Below, in pieces: positions 36,543-50,330 of a stretch of DNA of 64,000 bases (its first letter is position 1; every line of letters starts with the position of its first letter). The DNA comes from Salvator merianae (lineage: Eukaryota > Chordata > Lepidosauria > Squamata > Teiidae): assembly GCA_003586115.2 (NCBI GenBank), contig QVOM02000034.1, positions 128,375,936-128,439,935 of the forward strand. The letters run 5' to 3'. Under the pieces are notes generated by a model that did not search any database, was not told the origin of the DNA, and was given only the letters and a program-made list of their open reading frames with translations. Position numbers and translations under genes: made by a program.

Positions 36543-36964
36543 GGCCATATCTGCACTTATCTTAAAGGACCAGTCTGGCAGGACCAGCACAGCTTGGATC
36601 TGCTCTGGCAGCAGGAATGGCTCCTAAGTGCCAAGATTAGCCTCCTGGACATTCTTAGTCTCAGATTCCCCTGGGGATGCATTTTAGTGGTACAATTTGG
36701 TGTGCCTCCAAAATCGGTTCCCCTGTTGGATTGGTACAGGGAGACACCAGTCTAGCTGCCCCTGGAATGCCAACAGACCTGAAAAACAGGTGTCCTGGTG
36801 TCCCAGTATAGGCAGTCTTTTTGGTCATATTCCATCCCAGTGTGGATAGACTGGCCTAGAGGGGCAGCAGGGCCTCTCTCTTCTGCTGCAGCATGTGGAA
36901 GAGAGGGGCCTGAAGAGGGCTGGATGCTGTCGTAGACTGTTCTTACAGTAAGTGCAAGAAGGCC
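36543..36964. mobile_element. Possible MITE with GGCC..TCTGCACTT ends
   Basis: The left end ggccatatctgcacttatc matches the complement of the right end, ggccttcttgcacttactg. The termini resemble those of the element at 38247-38426. The inside holds smaller inverted repeats around 36755-36880 but no frame. The ends are short, so the boundaries are tentative. Confidence 0.4.
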
Positions 36965-38246
36965 AATGAATCTACTACAGAACCCCTTTGTTATTTGTGA
37001 AGCCAAATAACATACATTCAAAAAGTTGCAAATACCAACGGAGTGAGAAATTGGTTGTTTCCAACATCATTCATTTAAAAGAAAAGGTACTGCTTTTTTG
37101 GTGCTAAATCACAGGTACAAAAATAATTGAGCGCTAGTTTTTGCAAGAAAAGCACTCACAAATAGTAAGGTACAGTTGTATCTTGTATAAAATATTATTT
37201 CTGTTTCCACAACCCATCATGTTATGCAAAGAGCATGAAGATAAAGCAATATGATCGCAATTCCTCATGTCTACCAGTTTTTAGTAGTTAGCAATTACCT
37301 GCCTACTGCAGTCCTGCATAACACAGTTCTGTAGTATATGAAGGAAATGACATTTTACTTTCCATGCACAATCAAAACTGTGCTAAGGGAGGGTTGAGTT
37401 ATGTACGGGATGCCAGTACTACCAGACTCTATTGTAATTATCAGGAACTGACAGCTTCTGTACCAAACCAACTTCATGAAAACTATATTTGATTCTCTGA
37501 TCCCTCATTAGGCTTTCGCAATATACTCACATGAGAGAGGAAAGTACTCTAAAGGATGAGCTTTCAGGAAAACTAGCTTTTTTCCAGTGCTCCAAAACAA
37601 ATAATTCCTGCACCCAGATGGAAAACGCCTATGCTTTGTGAAATTACAAGCAACTGGTATTCTGACCCTCATTTTTAAATAAAACCCAAACGCTGACACC
37701 ATTAATACAACCAATGGATTAAAGGCTCACCTGTGGAAGGACTAACAAGCCTTCAAGGAACCCATGTCTTTCTCTTTTTAAAACAAAGACAGGAAATCTG
37801 GAAGCAAGCTTCATTTCATTTGGTTACAGGAAGAGCCGAATGGGACCCATTTGTGGGAATTTTCAAAACAGCAGAGACTAGCAGCACAAGGAAGCTGTAA
37901 CCACAGGCATTTTATGGATGAAGGAAAATTAAGTAAGTGCCAAAAAGTCAACAAAACGAAGACTATCCAAGTCAGCCAAGATGTTGATATGCTGTCCTTT
38001 TAAACACCACACACATCCTCATACATTAGGTTTTCTTGGGAAAGAACAAAAGACAGATGAAGAAACAAAAAGAAGCTGAGACAAATGCACTGGAAGCAAA
38101 GGGTGCAGCCACTGCCATAACCTTACAAGAATAAGCTGTGAGGTTAGAAGGGAGGGATTCTCTTAAGACGTATATGCTATAATACTGCAAGCTTTGATCT
38201 ATGCCCTGCCATCCCCTATTTTCCAAACAGACAGTGAAAGAACAAA

Positions 38247-38426
38247 GGCCCTTTCTGCACTCGGCCTTATTCTAGATCATATCCTAGAATAGGGACCTGC
38301 CATCTGCATGCTGGTGTAAACTATGGCAGGCCCCACCCAGGGCTTGCTGTAAACTGCACTAGTATGTGGATAGCAGGTCTCTATTCTTGGATATAATCCA
38401 GAATAAAGCCAAGTGCAGAAAGGGCC
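38247..38426. mobile_element. MITE-like element with about 60-bp inverted repeats
   Basis: The 180-bp element starts ggccctttctgcactcggcc and ends in the complement of ggccctttctgcacttggct. Pairing of the arms continues past ttattctagatcatatcc and as far as gacctgccatc. I could not find a clear target-site duplication. No coding sequence is present. Confidence 0.7.
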
Positions 38427-39489
38427 AAAGAGTCTGACTCCCCAACTCATCTGTTCTAAGGTAAGCCATAGCCTCTGTAATACACATGGAAGCCTCGAAC
38501 AAAGGGACAGTAGCATGATCACCTTTTCCCTATGACAGGGTGCCTCCAGTTTGGGGCCAAAGGATGTATTTTGCACAAGATAACTACATCTGGGCCAAAC
38601 TGGTGCCACCCTGAATTGACAGAAAAGCTGCAATCTGTGAGGCCACCCTAGTCACAGAATGATGATCAGAGGGGCCACCCTCTCTCAGAGGCCCTCTCCA
38701 CCATGGAATGATGATCAAAGAGGCCTCTCTCAGGGTCTCGAATAGGGGCTGGGTGAACCACCAAAGTACAACTGGGCTTCCAGGACTGGAACTTTTATCC
38801 AGCAGGTGGAGCCCTAGCCTTCACTCCCTATGGGAGCTTCCTGATATGGAGGTTCGAAACAGAGAAGAATCCCCTTTTGCAACCCAAACTGAAAAACAGA
38901 GCAGCTCTGTGCCAGCGCAGAATGCTGTAGGCAACCCTCCCCCCTCCATCAATCTGCAGATGGTAGACTACTGCCTGCAGGGTGGCAGAAGAAGGTCTCC
39001 ACCTTCCTGTCTCGGCCACCTAATGAAGGTTCCCCAGCCCTCGTGCTGATTGCAGCTTGTGAGATCCTAAACTGGCAGTCTAATCCCACGGCCCTAAGTC
39101 AAGTGGGACTAGGTCTCCTGGGACCTGGCATCTGATCTCCACCTGAGAAGCAAGTTACCACCAGGGCAACTCCAATAGTGGAGGGAGCACATGTCCATCA
39201 GCTGGGGAAACTACTGCCTCATTCACCAGAAGGACGCTATCTTCCAGACCTGATGATGTGTATTAATATGGGATGTTGATCCCAATGCGCTGGTCAGCCA
39301 AAGAGACAAACCGGGGTGCCAAACAGGGTGCAAAAAGATATGCTTGCAGTCCAAGAGATACTGGTCTATGATTGCACAGTATATTTAACGGGTTACTTAG
39401 TGCATTTCTTGGCTCATGAGAACTTTTATAGTTTTCTCCCGTCTTTTGCTATAATAAAGGGCTACTGACCAGTCCTTTCAATGACACTT

Positions 39490-39680
39490 CCATTATCTCG
39501 CTCTATATCAAAAAGTCCCAGGGTGGGTTGCAACAATAAAAAAATAAGAGATCAAATATTTAAAATATAACCCTCCCTGGCAGGACTAAACCCAGACAAA
39601 GCCAGACATCAAAGGCCTGGGTAAAGAGGTATGTTTTGACCAGGTGCTGAAACACAGGTAACAGAAATTCAGCTACATTA
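39490..39680 (-). mobile_element. Probable LINE 3' end fragment, minus strand
   Basis: The sequence gtcccagggtgggttgcaac followed by a-rich tandem bases and a stretch ending aagaggtatgttttgaccagg resembles the complement of the L2-type LINE 3' end seen more fully at 60690-61190. No frame is preserved. Confidence 0.45.
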
Positions 39681-39705
39681 TTTTGCTTTGCAAGGCTGCA
39701 GCTCA

Positions 39706-39785
39706 CATAGGAACATAAGAGGAACCCTGCTGGATCAGGCTGCAGCCCATCTAGTCCACATCTTGTCTCACACAGCAGCCCAACA
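39706..39785 (+). repeat. Interspersed reptile repeat fragment
   Basis: The stretch includes ggaacataagaggaaccctg, ctggatcaggctgcagccca and tctagtccacatcttgtctc. This phrase set is very common in squamate genomes. The family name is not determinable here. Confidence 0.55.
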
Positions 39786-41369
39786 TTTACTTCTGGACGT
39801 TCTCAAGCAGAAGATGAGGTCAAAAGCCATTTCACTTACATTATAAAAGCTCCATTGCTTTAAGCCAGCATTACTCAACTGCAGTTCTCCAGATGTTCCA
39901 GAACTACAATTCCCATCATTCTGTGAAAGAGGAAGGGGGGGAAATGCATCTGGGAATTGACTCCAGCTATCAGGTATTCCAAAGGAACCAAAACCAAAAG
40001 GAGGAAGAGAAGTCTAGAAAAACTGGAGTGCATAAGAGCACCTTTGAAAAAATTAACGTGACAGGACTAGATAGCAGATTCTCGGGCAGTGGGGAAAATG
40101 TTCATCCAGCAAATTGGGGAAGTGGTCAGGGTGGGGGGGTAACTGTTGGTGAAGGAATCATGTGTGTTGCTAGAGGTAAGAGGTAGGTAGCACATGAACG
40201 CCTACTTTGTTTTTTCTAGACCTAACTGCTCTGAACCATTGCTTCCTTTCCTTGAGATGTTCTAGTGGTGAGGGAGGGAGAGAAAGAGGAAAGAGCCCAG
40301 AAAATAGTAAAGAAGAGTAAAATGTTCCTTAACTGCTGCCTGACCATTCCTTTTCCTGCTTCTCACACATCTGGCTCCCCATCTACTCCCAATCTTCTGG
40401 ATGTTATAGTATGTTTGCAAAGGTGCATTCATGTGCAGTGCTCTAGAATAAAAAACAGGCCCTTTGAATTTTTGGAGACTGCTTGCCTGTCTGCCAGTCA
40501 CTTTCCTAACAATACCACTGTGAAATAACTATTGCCAGACTAACAACAGGGTACTTCTGGACATGCAATTTAATCTGAATTTTGCTTGAATTTCAGTCTA
40601 TCTAGACAACCGTTTTTGGTGTTAAGCAGATTTATAGCCAACTAAGACATAAATCAAAGCAGATAGGATTTTGTGTGGGATGGGGAGCTCTCAAGATGTT
40701 TCATGGCCTGAGTTGGTTCCAGTCCTTCACCTGGCACCTTGGTTTGGCTACCCAGTAGGAAGGTTTTCCCCACCCACTGAGGTGGATGTCCTGACCAATC
40801 TGGACATGGGGTGAAGTAAACAAGAAAGAATCGTATACCATAGCTCCTTCTACAAGCTATGCTGTGGCATAAAATTCAACTACCTATGAGTTGCCAAACG
40901 CCTCATGTGCTGCATTTGAATGAGAGCAACTGCATCACATTGTCCATCATCTTGTATTTCTGGGTGCAGTGGAGCAGAACCAGGTTTGCTCTGACTGCCT
41001 GCACCACAGTCCAGACAACATCCATGATCTAGTACATCATAGAAAATATTGTCTGAATCAATGCCATAAAAGGAATTGGTAGTAAGTCAGGTATGAACAG
41101 CACAAATGGCCTGGACGAGGAGAAAAAAATGAGAGATTGTCCAAAATGCAATTGAAGTGGGGCTTGTATGGATCCCCATTTCAAAACAGTCTTGTGTGCT
41201 GTTATCATTCTAAACCAAGATGAAATTCAAATGGAGGTATTTGCTTCTCCAAAATGGTTCTGATTAGAAGAGTCTTCAGTCAGCTGCAGTGGAAATGACA
41301 ACACCATCCACTTACTGTGCAATCCGAATCTCCAGTGTAATACCATCAATATTGGTGCTTTTTAAATTT

Positions 41370-41412
41370 TTACTACAACTACTACTACTACAGTTGTTGT
41401 TGTTGTTGTTTG
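41370..41412. repeat. (TAC)n / (GTT)n simple repeats, back to back
   Basis: An imperfect tac-act triplet run is followed directly by five GTT/TTG triplets. Confidence 0.8.
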
Positions 41413-41505
41413 TGATCCTCTGAGAGTAGCAAAGGACATCGGATGGAAATAACCTGATTTGCGTGTTTACATGTGTGGAAAGGGAGGTCCTAGCCTTGCT
41501 GATTT

Positions 41506-41526
41506 CTATATATATATATATATATG
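41506..41526. repeat. (TA)n simple repeat
   Basis: About ten TA units, with no flanking element recognised. Confidence 0.85.
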
Positions 41527-44500
41527 GTACAACACTGAGGAAGCATTACAGCCTTGAATCTATAAATATACTGCAAGGAAAAAAATTAAGTAGATGTTGA
41601 GAAACAGAGGCGTTCTCTCCTTTATCCTCAGAACACAAAGCTCCCTTGTCCTCTTCAGAACAGATAGATCACTTATATCATGAAATTTCTCTGCCAGTTG
41701 GCACTCCAGCTACAAGTGCCAGATTGTGACAAGACAGCTTTCATGAGATAAACTGAAATCATCCCACGCTCGCTCTCTCCTCTGTATCTCAAAGTTTTCA
41801 CAGCTCTTTGAGAGACTATATTGTAATTCTTTTTAGGGCAATACAGGTCTTGCAAAGATATACAGGAAAAAGGGGCTTTTTTTAGGGGGCGTAGAGAATT
41901 CTGCCTAACCTCATAGAAGTTTTCTCTTTTGTTGGTGCAAAGTGTCAGCCACAATGAGAAGCAAAGAAAAGTCAGAAACAGAAGGAAACAAAATGGAGTG
42001 GGCATATCTGATTCCGAAAACAAACAGGCAAATTCTCCCTTAAGGAATATAGAAACGAATAGTCTGAAGAAACTAAGGGTTGCTACAGTAGGCTAGAGTG
42101 GGAAACTGCACAGATTGGTCACCAACGGAGTTGAAGCAAATTTGGTGGAGTTTAGTGGTACTGTTAGTTTTCATACAATCGACACAAAACTGCCCATTTT
42201 TTATTATTATTATTTCCAAGGGCTTAACTGCAAATGCTTGTTGAGACTAAAACTGCCTCAACAAGCAATGCAAGAACTCATTTGCTCATGCAACCCCACC
42301 CCACCCCACCAAAAAGCAGCAGAGATCTATGGTCACAAGTGAGGCTCTCTTTCTCCATTCAAGTCAAAATTAAAGCACAGGAAATACTAACAGAAGCTAA
42401 GGCTTTCTTTTTACCCCACTTTCTTAAGTCTCCAACTCATTGTTTTAATTTTCTCAGGAGGAGCCTGCCTGAGAAATAAGCCCTCCCAAGAAAAGTTCAA
42501 GTATAGCCCTTGCCCACCCATTCCTCATGCAGTTCTCCTCACTCACACATCTTCCCTCTGATTTCAACATTCTAAGCTGCAGGTCCAACACAATGCTATA
42601 CAATCTATCTGCTTGGCCACTGTCAGACCTGGCTTCCAGGAAATACAGGTCATTAACTTGATCAAGTACGACTCTTACCTCGGTTCAAAGTCCCATTTGG
42701 CCAGCATGTGTCATAAAGGATACTCTCTCTGTGTTCAGTCTCAGGCTATCAACCTACATGTCTAGTACAGGGATGACTAGAAAGAGGCAGGATGGAAGGT
42801 GGAAAGGAGAACAAAGCAGGAAGCGGGTAACCGGGTTTTGGCAAGTTTTTCATCACTGATATGTTATAACGTTGGATACTGTAACTTCTCACTGCCAAAT
42901 TAATGCCCCATCTGTGGACCTCTCTTCCCAAGAAGGCAGGGACAACTTTGCCACTGATGGGCTTCTGTTCTTATTTAAATAGTTCTTTTCTCCCAGACAT
43001 CTGGAGGATTTTGCAAGTTTGCCCTAATTTTGGATTATTGTTGTAAAAGGTGTAACCTAGGCTTACTTAATTTATTGTGACTTTAATTATGACCGACCTT
43101 GTGTTTTCCTCATTGAATCTCCTTTGAGAACACTTGTGACATATAAAATATCTCTCTCTTCTATATAAAATAGATACGCTTTCTTCTGTAAGTCACATCT
43201 CATGCCTCTCGTGAACACTTCATGCCTGTCCATAGGAAGTGGATGCATTTTATCTTATGTATTTGCACTGGAGCGGTGTTTTTCTTTCCTTTTGAAGGCA
43301 CAGCCAAAGTTTTTCACCTTGTTCCTTTCATCTTTTGCCAATGATCTAAAACTTCCACCTACTCAAACAGGAATCTCCTTGGGAGCCCAATTCATATGGG
43401 AAACGAAGGATAACATAGGAGTTCAAAGAGAGTTCAACTGTTCCGTTGTACGGCACTGAAGTCATTCCATATAAATCAAGTAATTCCAGAACAAGTGAAT
43501 GGACTCTTAGCACTGGGCCACATAAGAAAACAATCAAAGTTTAATAACTGACAGCCTTACTTCAACCTTACTTCAATTGCATGCCTACTTTAATTGTGGA
43601 AATATATTCTCAATTTCCAAGACAAAAGGCCATACATCTATTTGTAGTGCAGTTAACAATTCCAATGCATTGTGCATCTGGTCAAAACTTTTCTTGCATG
43701 CTACCTTTGAACATCCCATTTTGCGTATAACTCCCTTTGCAGCTGCCTGCAGATTTAAAACATTTTACTATTTTTAATTTCAAGGTTATCTTGCTCCTAT
43801 CTCCATTTTCCTCCTCCTCTTCTCTGTGGGGATCATCTGAGTTTGTTGTTTGCTTGTTTGTTTTTTAAGCTGAACATTTCCACCTCCTTTACACTGTCTG
43901 CATGCATTTCCTTGGTTGCTTTGTATCTTATGAATACCCTCCCCACAAGATGCGGGTCATTTACAACATGAAAACACAGCATGCTTTTTGCCACATTACC
44001 AGATAGAGTTCCAATCCAAACGTAGTTGGATTCAAAGGGCATCCCTGAAATACACAGCACATTGCTAAATTGTATTTCTGCTATAAATTTGCTATTTTTA
44101 CAAGAGTGTCAAAGTAGTTAACTGAGGCCCTGTAGAAGTTTGCAGAAGACATTATCTCATGAGTGAGCAGTGATCATAATGCCTGCATGGTTTAGTTTTC
44201 ACATTGGAATTTGTAAGGTTAAATGGCGACTGGGCTGTAGTCTTGGAAAATGAATGTAAGGCTTCCAAAGATCTGAAAGCTGAAAGTGGATTGAAGTTGT
44301 CTCCACATACTCATATATATATATTTAGCTTAATTCAATAATTTTAAAACTGATAGATCATGCCTAACATGTGGCGGTGGCAAAGAAAGTTTATTTCTCT
44401 GCCTCCGTAGCATCCTCAAGTGGTTGTCCAGCAGAGCTGCTCTGGATGGTTAAAAGGCTATTGTCATTGAGGCCTAAGGATGGGTATTTCCATATTTCCT

Positions 44501-45049
44501 GCTAAAGAAGCCTCCCTTCTGCAACTTGGTATGGTCCAAAGGAGGCCCCACCCCCTGCCAGTATGACACATTTGGCTTCCATGTAGGAAGCCTGTAAACC
44601 ACAGGTGGGAAAGAACGCCCCCCTCAGGGGTTCTTTAACCCTATTTGGTATGGATGAGATGAATTTAAACCCCAGCCAAATGAACGCGATTTTTTTGCAC
44701 AATTTGAAAAATGCATATCTAGATCATAGTTTTGGTTACATATTTTTGCTATTGCTAAATTGAAACTGTTGCTTCAGTGCAATGGTGAACTGCGGTGAGC
44801 ATGTAAGTCAGAACAGCACCATATAAAGAGTAGATGAATGAATAACATGCAAAAATTCCGGTCACCGTAACATCACCTTCTCCTACATAAATCCAGCAGA
44901 ACCTGAGTTTAGAGAAGATCCTGCCTTGGTCAGCATACTGTCACCTAAAAACATCCTGAAAATGTTTCTGCTCAGGTTTCCCCTCATCTCTTCACTTTTT
45001 ACATGGCTGATACGATTTGATTATTGCTGCAATTCAGTATTTATATAAA

Positions 45050-45080
45050 TTCCTTCCTCCCTCCCTTCCTTCCTTCCTTT
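45050..45080. repeat. (CTTC)n-type simple repeat
   Basis: A pyrimidine tract of repeated cttc and ctcc units precedes gtgaactacttaagatgtga. Confidence 0.75.
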
Positions 45081-46957
45081 GTGAACTACTTAAGATGTGA
45101 TACTACACAGTTCAACTGCCGTCAAATCAAGAATTGATACCAACATTTAAGCATTAAAATTGACTTGTAAGAACAAGAACAAAGAAGTCTTTGCTTCACA
45201 CCACAAAGGAAACAGAAAAGGTGCCAAGTGAGCTTCAACCAGGTCAGTGTTCTGTAATCACAAATGAAAATGTTCTACTTCTCACCAGCATCCTTTGAAG
45301 TCTTTATTAAGAAGAAACTGTTGGAAGGGCCATATACTATTCTTTCCATTTCTTGTGCAGTAGTTCCTTAAGAACCAATGGGCATAGCAGAAATTGCTTC
45401 AGTGGTACTGATATTGTCCTACCCCTTTTCTGCACAAAGAACGAATGGTTAAGGGGCTAACTGCTGCACAGCAGATGGGCAATGATTTATTGGGAGAACA
45501 GGCACAGGGTGAGGAAGAGAAACAGGCAAATATTTCCTTATCTCTCCAAGCAGGATTTATGCTGTCTTCAAAGTTCTAAAATATAAGAGGCAAGACAGCA
45601 GGAAATCTAGGACCCCCTGGGAAATTTAGAAAAGACTTTGAGTCAATGTAACAAAGCTTAAACTCCCACCACCCTATTAGCTCATACATTCTTCCAATGT
45701 GACCAGGAACAAAGGCACCATTGACTTTGACATATAGGCGGTCTAAGACAGCCCAGGGCTGCCTAATACATTGTTCTGTGACAATTTGGTGCTGGACTGG
45801 GCAACTAATTCAAGCCACTTTTCTTACAAGCACCTCAATATGTTAAACTAAAAGATAACCATTTTAAACCTCATTCCGTTGACAGAAAAGTTTCTCTTTC
45901 CTTCACTTACTGCCCATTCCACAAGCACAATGGCGATCTTTAAAACCAGAAAGTGGCTGTTGATCGCAGGGATAGGGAAAGAACCTAATTAACAAAGTTA
46001 ATATTTACTGTCTCTAGTTTGGGGGACAAAAACCTCCATCTATTGAGAGACAGAGGGAAAGAAAGAGGGAAGGGAATGCTTTATGGGCTACCTGTGTGCT
46101 TATCCTCCAGCCATCAGAAAGGTGATATGAAGACTACTGTACAGGATACTTTTAGCAAACGGAAACCCATGAATCTCACATCAGCCCAAGTAGTCAAATG
46201 TTTTTCACATTGCACAATAGCTCTTGTAATCAGATAGAAGCCAATCTGCAGCACTGGGGGGAGGGGGGTTGCAGGGGAGATCATATTTGCATGTCTATAA
46301 GCTTAAGCACTAAGTCTGCAGCATGATTGCAAAACAAACTAAATCCATTTCACGCCCTGTGTCCTTGGAATGAAAGATGTTTATGTGCTCTTCATACTTC
46401 GTTGCCCAAATTTGTTTTTCTCAACTAAAATTATCTCTCTATAGGAAAAACTGACATCTTTCTAGTGGCTCTGAAATAATCCTGAGAACAGAGAAATTTT
46501 ATCTGTTCACGAGCTTATATCAAACATGTATTTCCAAACTATCATTGCTCATCCACGCTCTCTGTTCTCTTTCTCTCCAATGCCACTAGCCCATTTCTGT
46601 CTCTAATTAGGGCCTTGTTCATGTATCTGTGGCAACTCCACCAAAGGCCCAATGTATCCCCCCTAAATTGCACTATAGCCTATTGCGGGGAAACCCAACT
46701 CTGATGGCAGGTCTTCATGAAATAATACTATAACTTACTGTCTGGAGGGAGCTACCATCCTGGAATGCCCACATAAAAAAGTCAGCCATGCATGCATGGT
46801 GGTCATGACTGCGCACAGATAGCACTGGCCCCTGCGTGATCTAGGCAATGAACGATAATTCTAGAGGGGCTATACTCTAGAATATCGCTTGGTAGTGATA
46901 CATTCAGCCAGGGTGTGGAACCTGCTGAGGATAATCTCACAGGCAGCACCGCTGAGC

Positions 46958-47148
46958 AGCAACGATTCACTGCTTTAAGCGTGGGTGTTCACATGTCACT
47001 GGAAGGAGAGATCACTGGCTGAGGGGTCTGCATTTCACTGCAACAGGCCACTGCAACACCCGCCCGGAGAGGGGTGTGTTTTTGCGACCAGCAATCTCTC
47101 CTTCCAGCGGCATGCGAACACCCATGCTTAAAGCAACAAGCCATCGCT
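46958..47148. mobile_element. Palindromic MITE-like element, GCTTTAAGC-GGGTGTTC family
   Basis: The left arm 46958-47018 contains tgctttaagcgtgggtgttc and ggaaggagagatcactgg. The right arm 47088-47148 is its complement (tgctttaagcatgggtgttc, ggaaggagagattgctgg). The 69-bp centre is relatively GC-rich. A related palindrome lies at 59089-59217. No frame and no certain target duplication are present. Confidence 0.7.
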
Positions 47149-47329
47149 GCCACTGAGGGATGTAGTAAGGATTTGGAATTAGGTGTCTTTGCTCCCTCTT
47201 ACACCACTACAGTATAGTATGGTTTTATTTATGTTCAACATGGGTCCATAAAGAACTACAAAGTTAAAACAACAAGTTTTAAAAAGAGGTAAAACAAACA
47301 GTATGAGTTAAGATTTCAGTAGCTAGCAT

Positions 47330-47398
47330 CTGATCTCTCTCCGAGTCCACGGAGAGGGGCGGCATACAAATCTAATAAATTAAATTAAATTATTAATA
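47330..47398 (+). mobile_element. Probable L2-type LINE 3' tail with satellite end
   Basis: The text ctccgagtccacggagaggg followed by gcggcatacaaatctaataa and repeated attaa units matches the 3' end of L2-like LINEs. Only the tail is present. Confidence 0.6.
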
Positions 47399-49027
47399 AG
47401 AGGAATTTCATTGTTGCTTAAATTACTATGTAGTAAAAAAATTACTATATTGGCACTAGGTTGTTACAATGCCCACTGTTAAAGGAACATCTCAGGGGAA
47501 CATGATCAATAGACTCAGGTTCCGGCTTGCATGGCAGACTCTTAAATTTGTTAGGATGCCTTCATATCTCCTGCATAACATCTATGTGGGGTGTACATTC
47601 AGTCTGGCCATCCTCCACCACTATCCTTGCTCTCTCCCCTCTGCCCTTGTCCATTCTACTTTCTCCTTCCTTCTTAAGCCAGCCCTTGAGCCTCCTCCCT
47701 CATATCTGCCACACCATGCCAAGCACCCCAACTGCTTGTTCATGCATCCTGCTGTACTGAGCTTCTACCACAAAAACTGACCCTCACAAAAAGGTAAACA
47801 AAAAAAAGGTTTGTAGCCCCCAAATCTTGCGCACACTTTCATGTATGTGACTACAAAGCTTTCAGTTTAAGAGAATTATGGGGATATGTGCAAAACGTTT
47901 TGAATATTTTCATGCTAATCTGATAACATATGTCTGGTCTTTGGAATTTATGACAAAACCAGCCAGGTTGGTAGGGTGGGGTGGGGTGGGTCCTGAATTC
48001 AGGACAGAATCTTGTTTTGTACTAATGTACAGCTATTTGTTTATTTTTAAAATTGTGGCTCCCAGTCACACCAGCGAGGTGTTGTTTGTGTTTTGTTTTT
48101 TTGCTTAACAAAATCTTGCTGCTGAAGCTGCTGCAGTGGTTGACTGGCTTTTTTTACAAATATAACATAAATACTCTTATTGATGAACTTCAACAGACAA
48201 AATTACAACAGATTCCTGTTTTAGGATGTAAACCCGACTTAACTTCTTCAGCACTCCTCCAATCATGTAGTATTTTTCTGAACCAATCCCAAAGACCATG
48301 AAAGCAGTTTAAATGTATCTTTCTTTCCCGAAAAATTGGTTTAAATATATCATGGATCAAATGAGATTTCAAATAATCAATGAAATAAAGGAAATGTATC
48401 AATTTCAAGAGTGCAGAAGAGTAAAAAGAGAAAAATGAACTAAAGTGAAAGAATAATTGATGACAAACACAGAGAGCTAGAATGGACACAACAGATACAA
48501 AATGTCTTCCAGTGAACAATAGATAATTTGGGCAGAGATTGAGCGTGGGGGAAGGTAGAGGTGGGAGGATACTAAGGATATGTTGAATATGGTATATGTT
48601 ATATGTATTAAGATGTATATTTTTTTTTTCTAAACTGTATGCATAAAAAATAACAATAAAAATGTATCCTTCTTTCCCTTCCTATTCACTAAGTACTTGA
48701 AAATACAGTATTCCAAATTGCATAAGCAGTATTCAACCACAGCATTACACACTGGGACAATGTGTGAAGAAAAATTAAAATTAAAAAAAAACCTTCTCCC
48801 AAGTTTAGTCTACCAATTCCCTTATATTATCTCTGAAAAGAAGTTTGCAAACATTATTAGACCCCTCGCTGAGCGATACTGGTAGGCTTTTGAGAGTAAC
48901 AAGAAATGAAAACATATCACTTCCAATTTACTTTCCAAAAGAGTTTCGGTTTCATTCAGATCTAAAAATCTCCAATACTGTAAAAACAGCCTCGTTTGTT
49001 TACTTAAGCCTTATGCTCTATCTTGGA

Positions 49028-49499
49028 GGCTACATCCAGACAGGATCAAACCCCACAATTATTTTGTAACTGTACCTGATTTGCCAGATGCAATCACAGT
49101 GATCTCAATACAGGCTGCATCTAGACATTGCTTATTTCACAAAATTTGGATATTCTGGAATAAAGCATGGATGCAGTCACAGCCTTGAAATATAGGCTGT
49201 TATTCCGATTTACAGTTCTGTCTGGATTACTACATGAGAACTACAGTAAGAGGTCAGCATGAGCTCTTGCTACCTGGAAATACTTCACCTAATACTATTG
49301 GTCACCTGTATGGTGCAATGGGAGAGTTAGGTCACTTGGAAAGAAAACCTTGCAGCTGTAATGTTACTCCACTGCTGCAACAAATGCTAAAACATGGAGT
49401 ATCGATATAATGTGTAGACAATGTATGATAATTCCGGGTGTGCTTTATACCAGTAAATCGATAAATTAAGGAATAATTAAATGATGTCTGGAGGCAGCC
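49028..49499. mobile_element. MITE-like element of the GGCTGCATCCAGACA family, with a nested unit
   Basis: The outer ends are ggctacatccagacagg at 49028 and the complement of ggctgcctccagacatc at 49499. Inside, 49113-49184 (ggctgcatctagacattgct ... gcatggatgcagtcacagcc) is a second unit carrying the same inner string as the element at 34169-34284. The element is 472 bp and non-coding. Confidence 0.55.
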
Positions 49500-50189
49500 T
49501 TAGGCTCTTCTCCATGTCCCCCAGCAAAAAGATGTAAGCAAAAGATGTAAGCAGAAGATAAATACAGACGGTCTCTTCAGCTATGGCAACCTGCAATTCT
49601 CTCCCAAGGGAAATTCACTACTTCCTCTTTTGAATGTCAAGGAAAGCCTTTTCATTTATGCAGCAAATAATTGAGTTTAGTAATATTTGAGTGGATTGTC
49701 TTAAAAAGGGTAGCTTTTTAAAAGGTAGCTGTACTTAGTGTATTATAAGTCACCCTGGGCCTTGGATACTTATTAAACACAATGTATGAAGTTATGGTCT
49801 AAAGACCAAGGCGTGTGCCATGCATTCACATGTCTTCTCCCTTTGCTTTCACACGCTCTGCTTAATAAATAACTTCTTAGTTTGATCACTTTAGAACTAT
49901 CTTTTACCCAAACAGGTAAGCTAAGATTTGTGTAACTCCTAAGAAAGCAACTGCAAGCCATCATTTGATCCCTGTTTGCAGCTTTAGTTTGGAGGATTTA
50001 TATAAATGATACAAAGGTTTATTAGAAACATCTGCACAATTGCTTTGGTTTCCTGGACAAGTTTTCAAACCATAGGCAGCTAGGCAGTTGTTTGCTTGAA
50101 AACAAAATACACATTTGTTGAACGTAAATGCTGTAGATGCCAACTCAAAGCCTACTCATGTATACAAACCTTTGCATAACTATTTTCTC

Positions 50190-50330
50190 CCTTCTGCTTG
50201 GTATCTTTTTTATACCACTTTTATGCTCTGTGATCTCATAACCCACTCTGAGACCTCTGGGTACATAGCAGGATAGAAATGCAAATGAATAAATGTGGCT
50301 TGGTTTGAATGAATGAATGAATGAATGATT
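50190..50330 (+). mobile_element. Probable LINE 3' tail with (TGAA)n end
   Basis: The sequence aacccactctgagacctctg followed by gggtacatagcaggatagaa and then tgaatgaatgaatgaatgaa resembles an L2-type 3' end with its microsatellite. No coding part remains. Confidence 0.5.

Noticed and set aside
48190..48519. 109-codon minus-strand frame
   Set aside because: It is hydrophobic by composition in A/T-rich sequence and matches no family I recognise; the region may be an old LINE end but this is not supportable.
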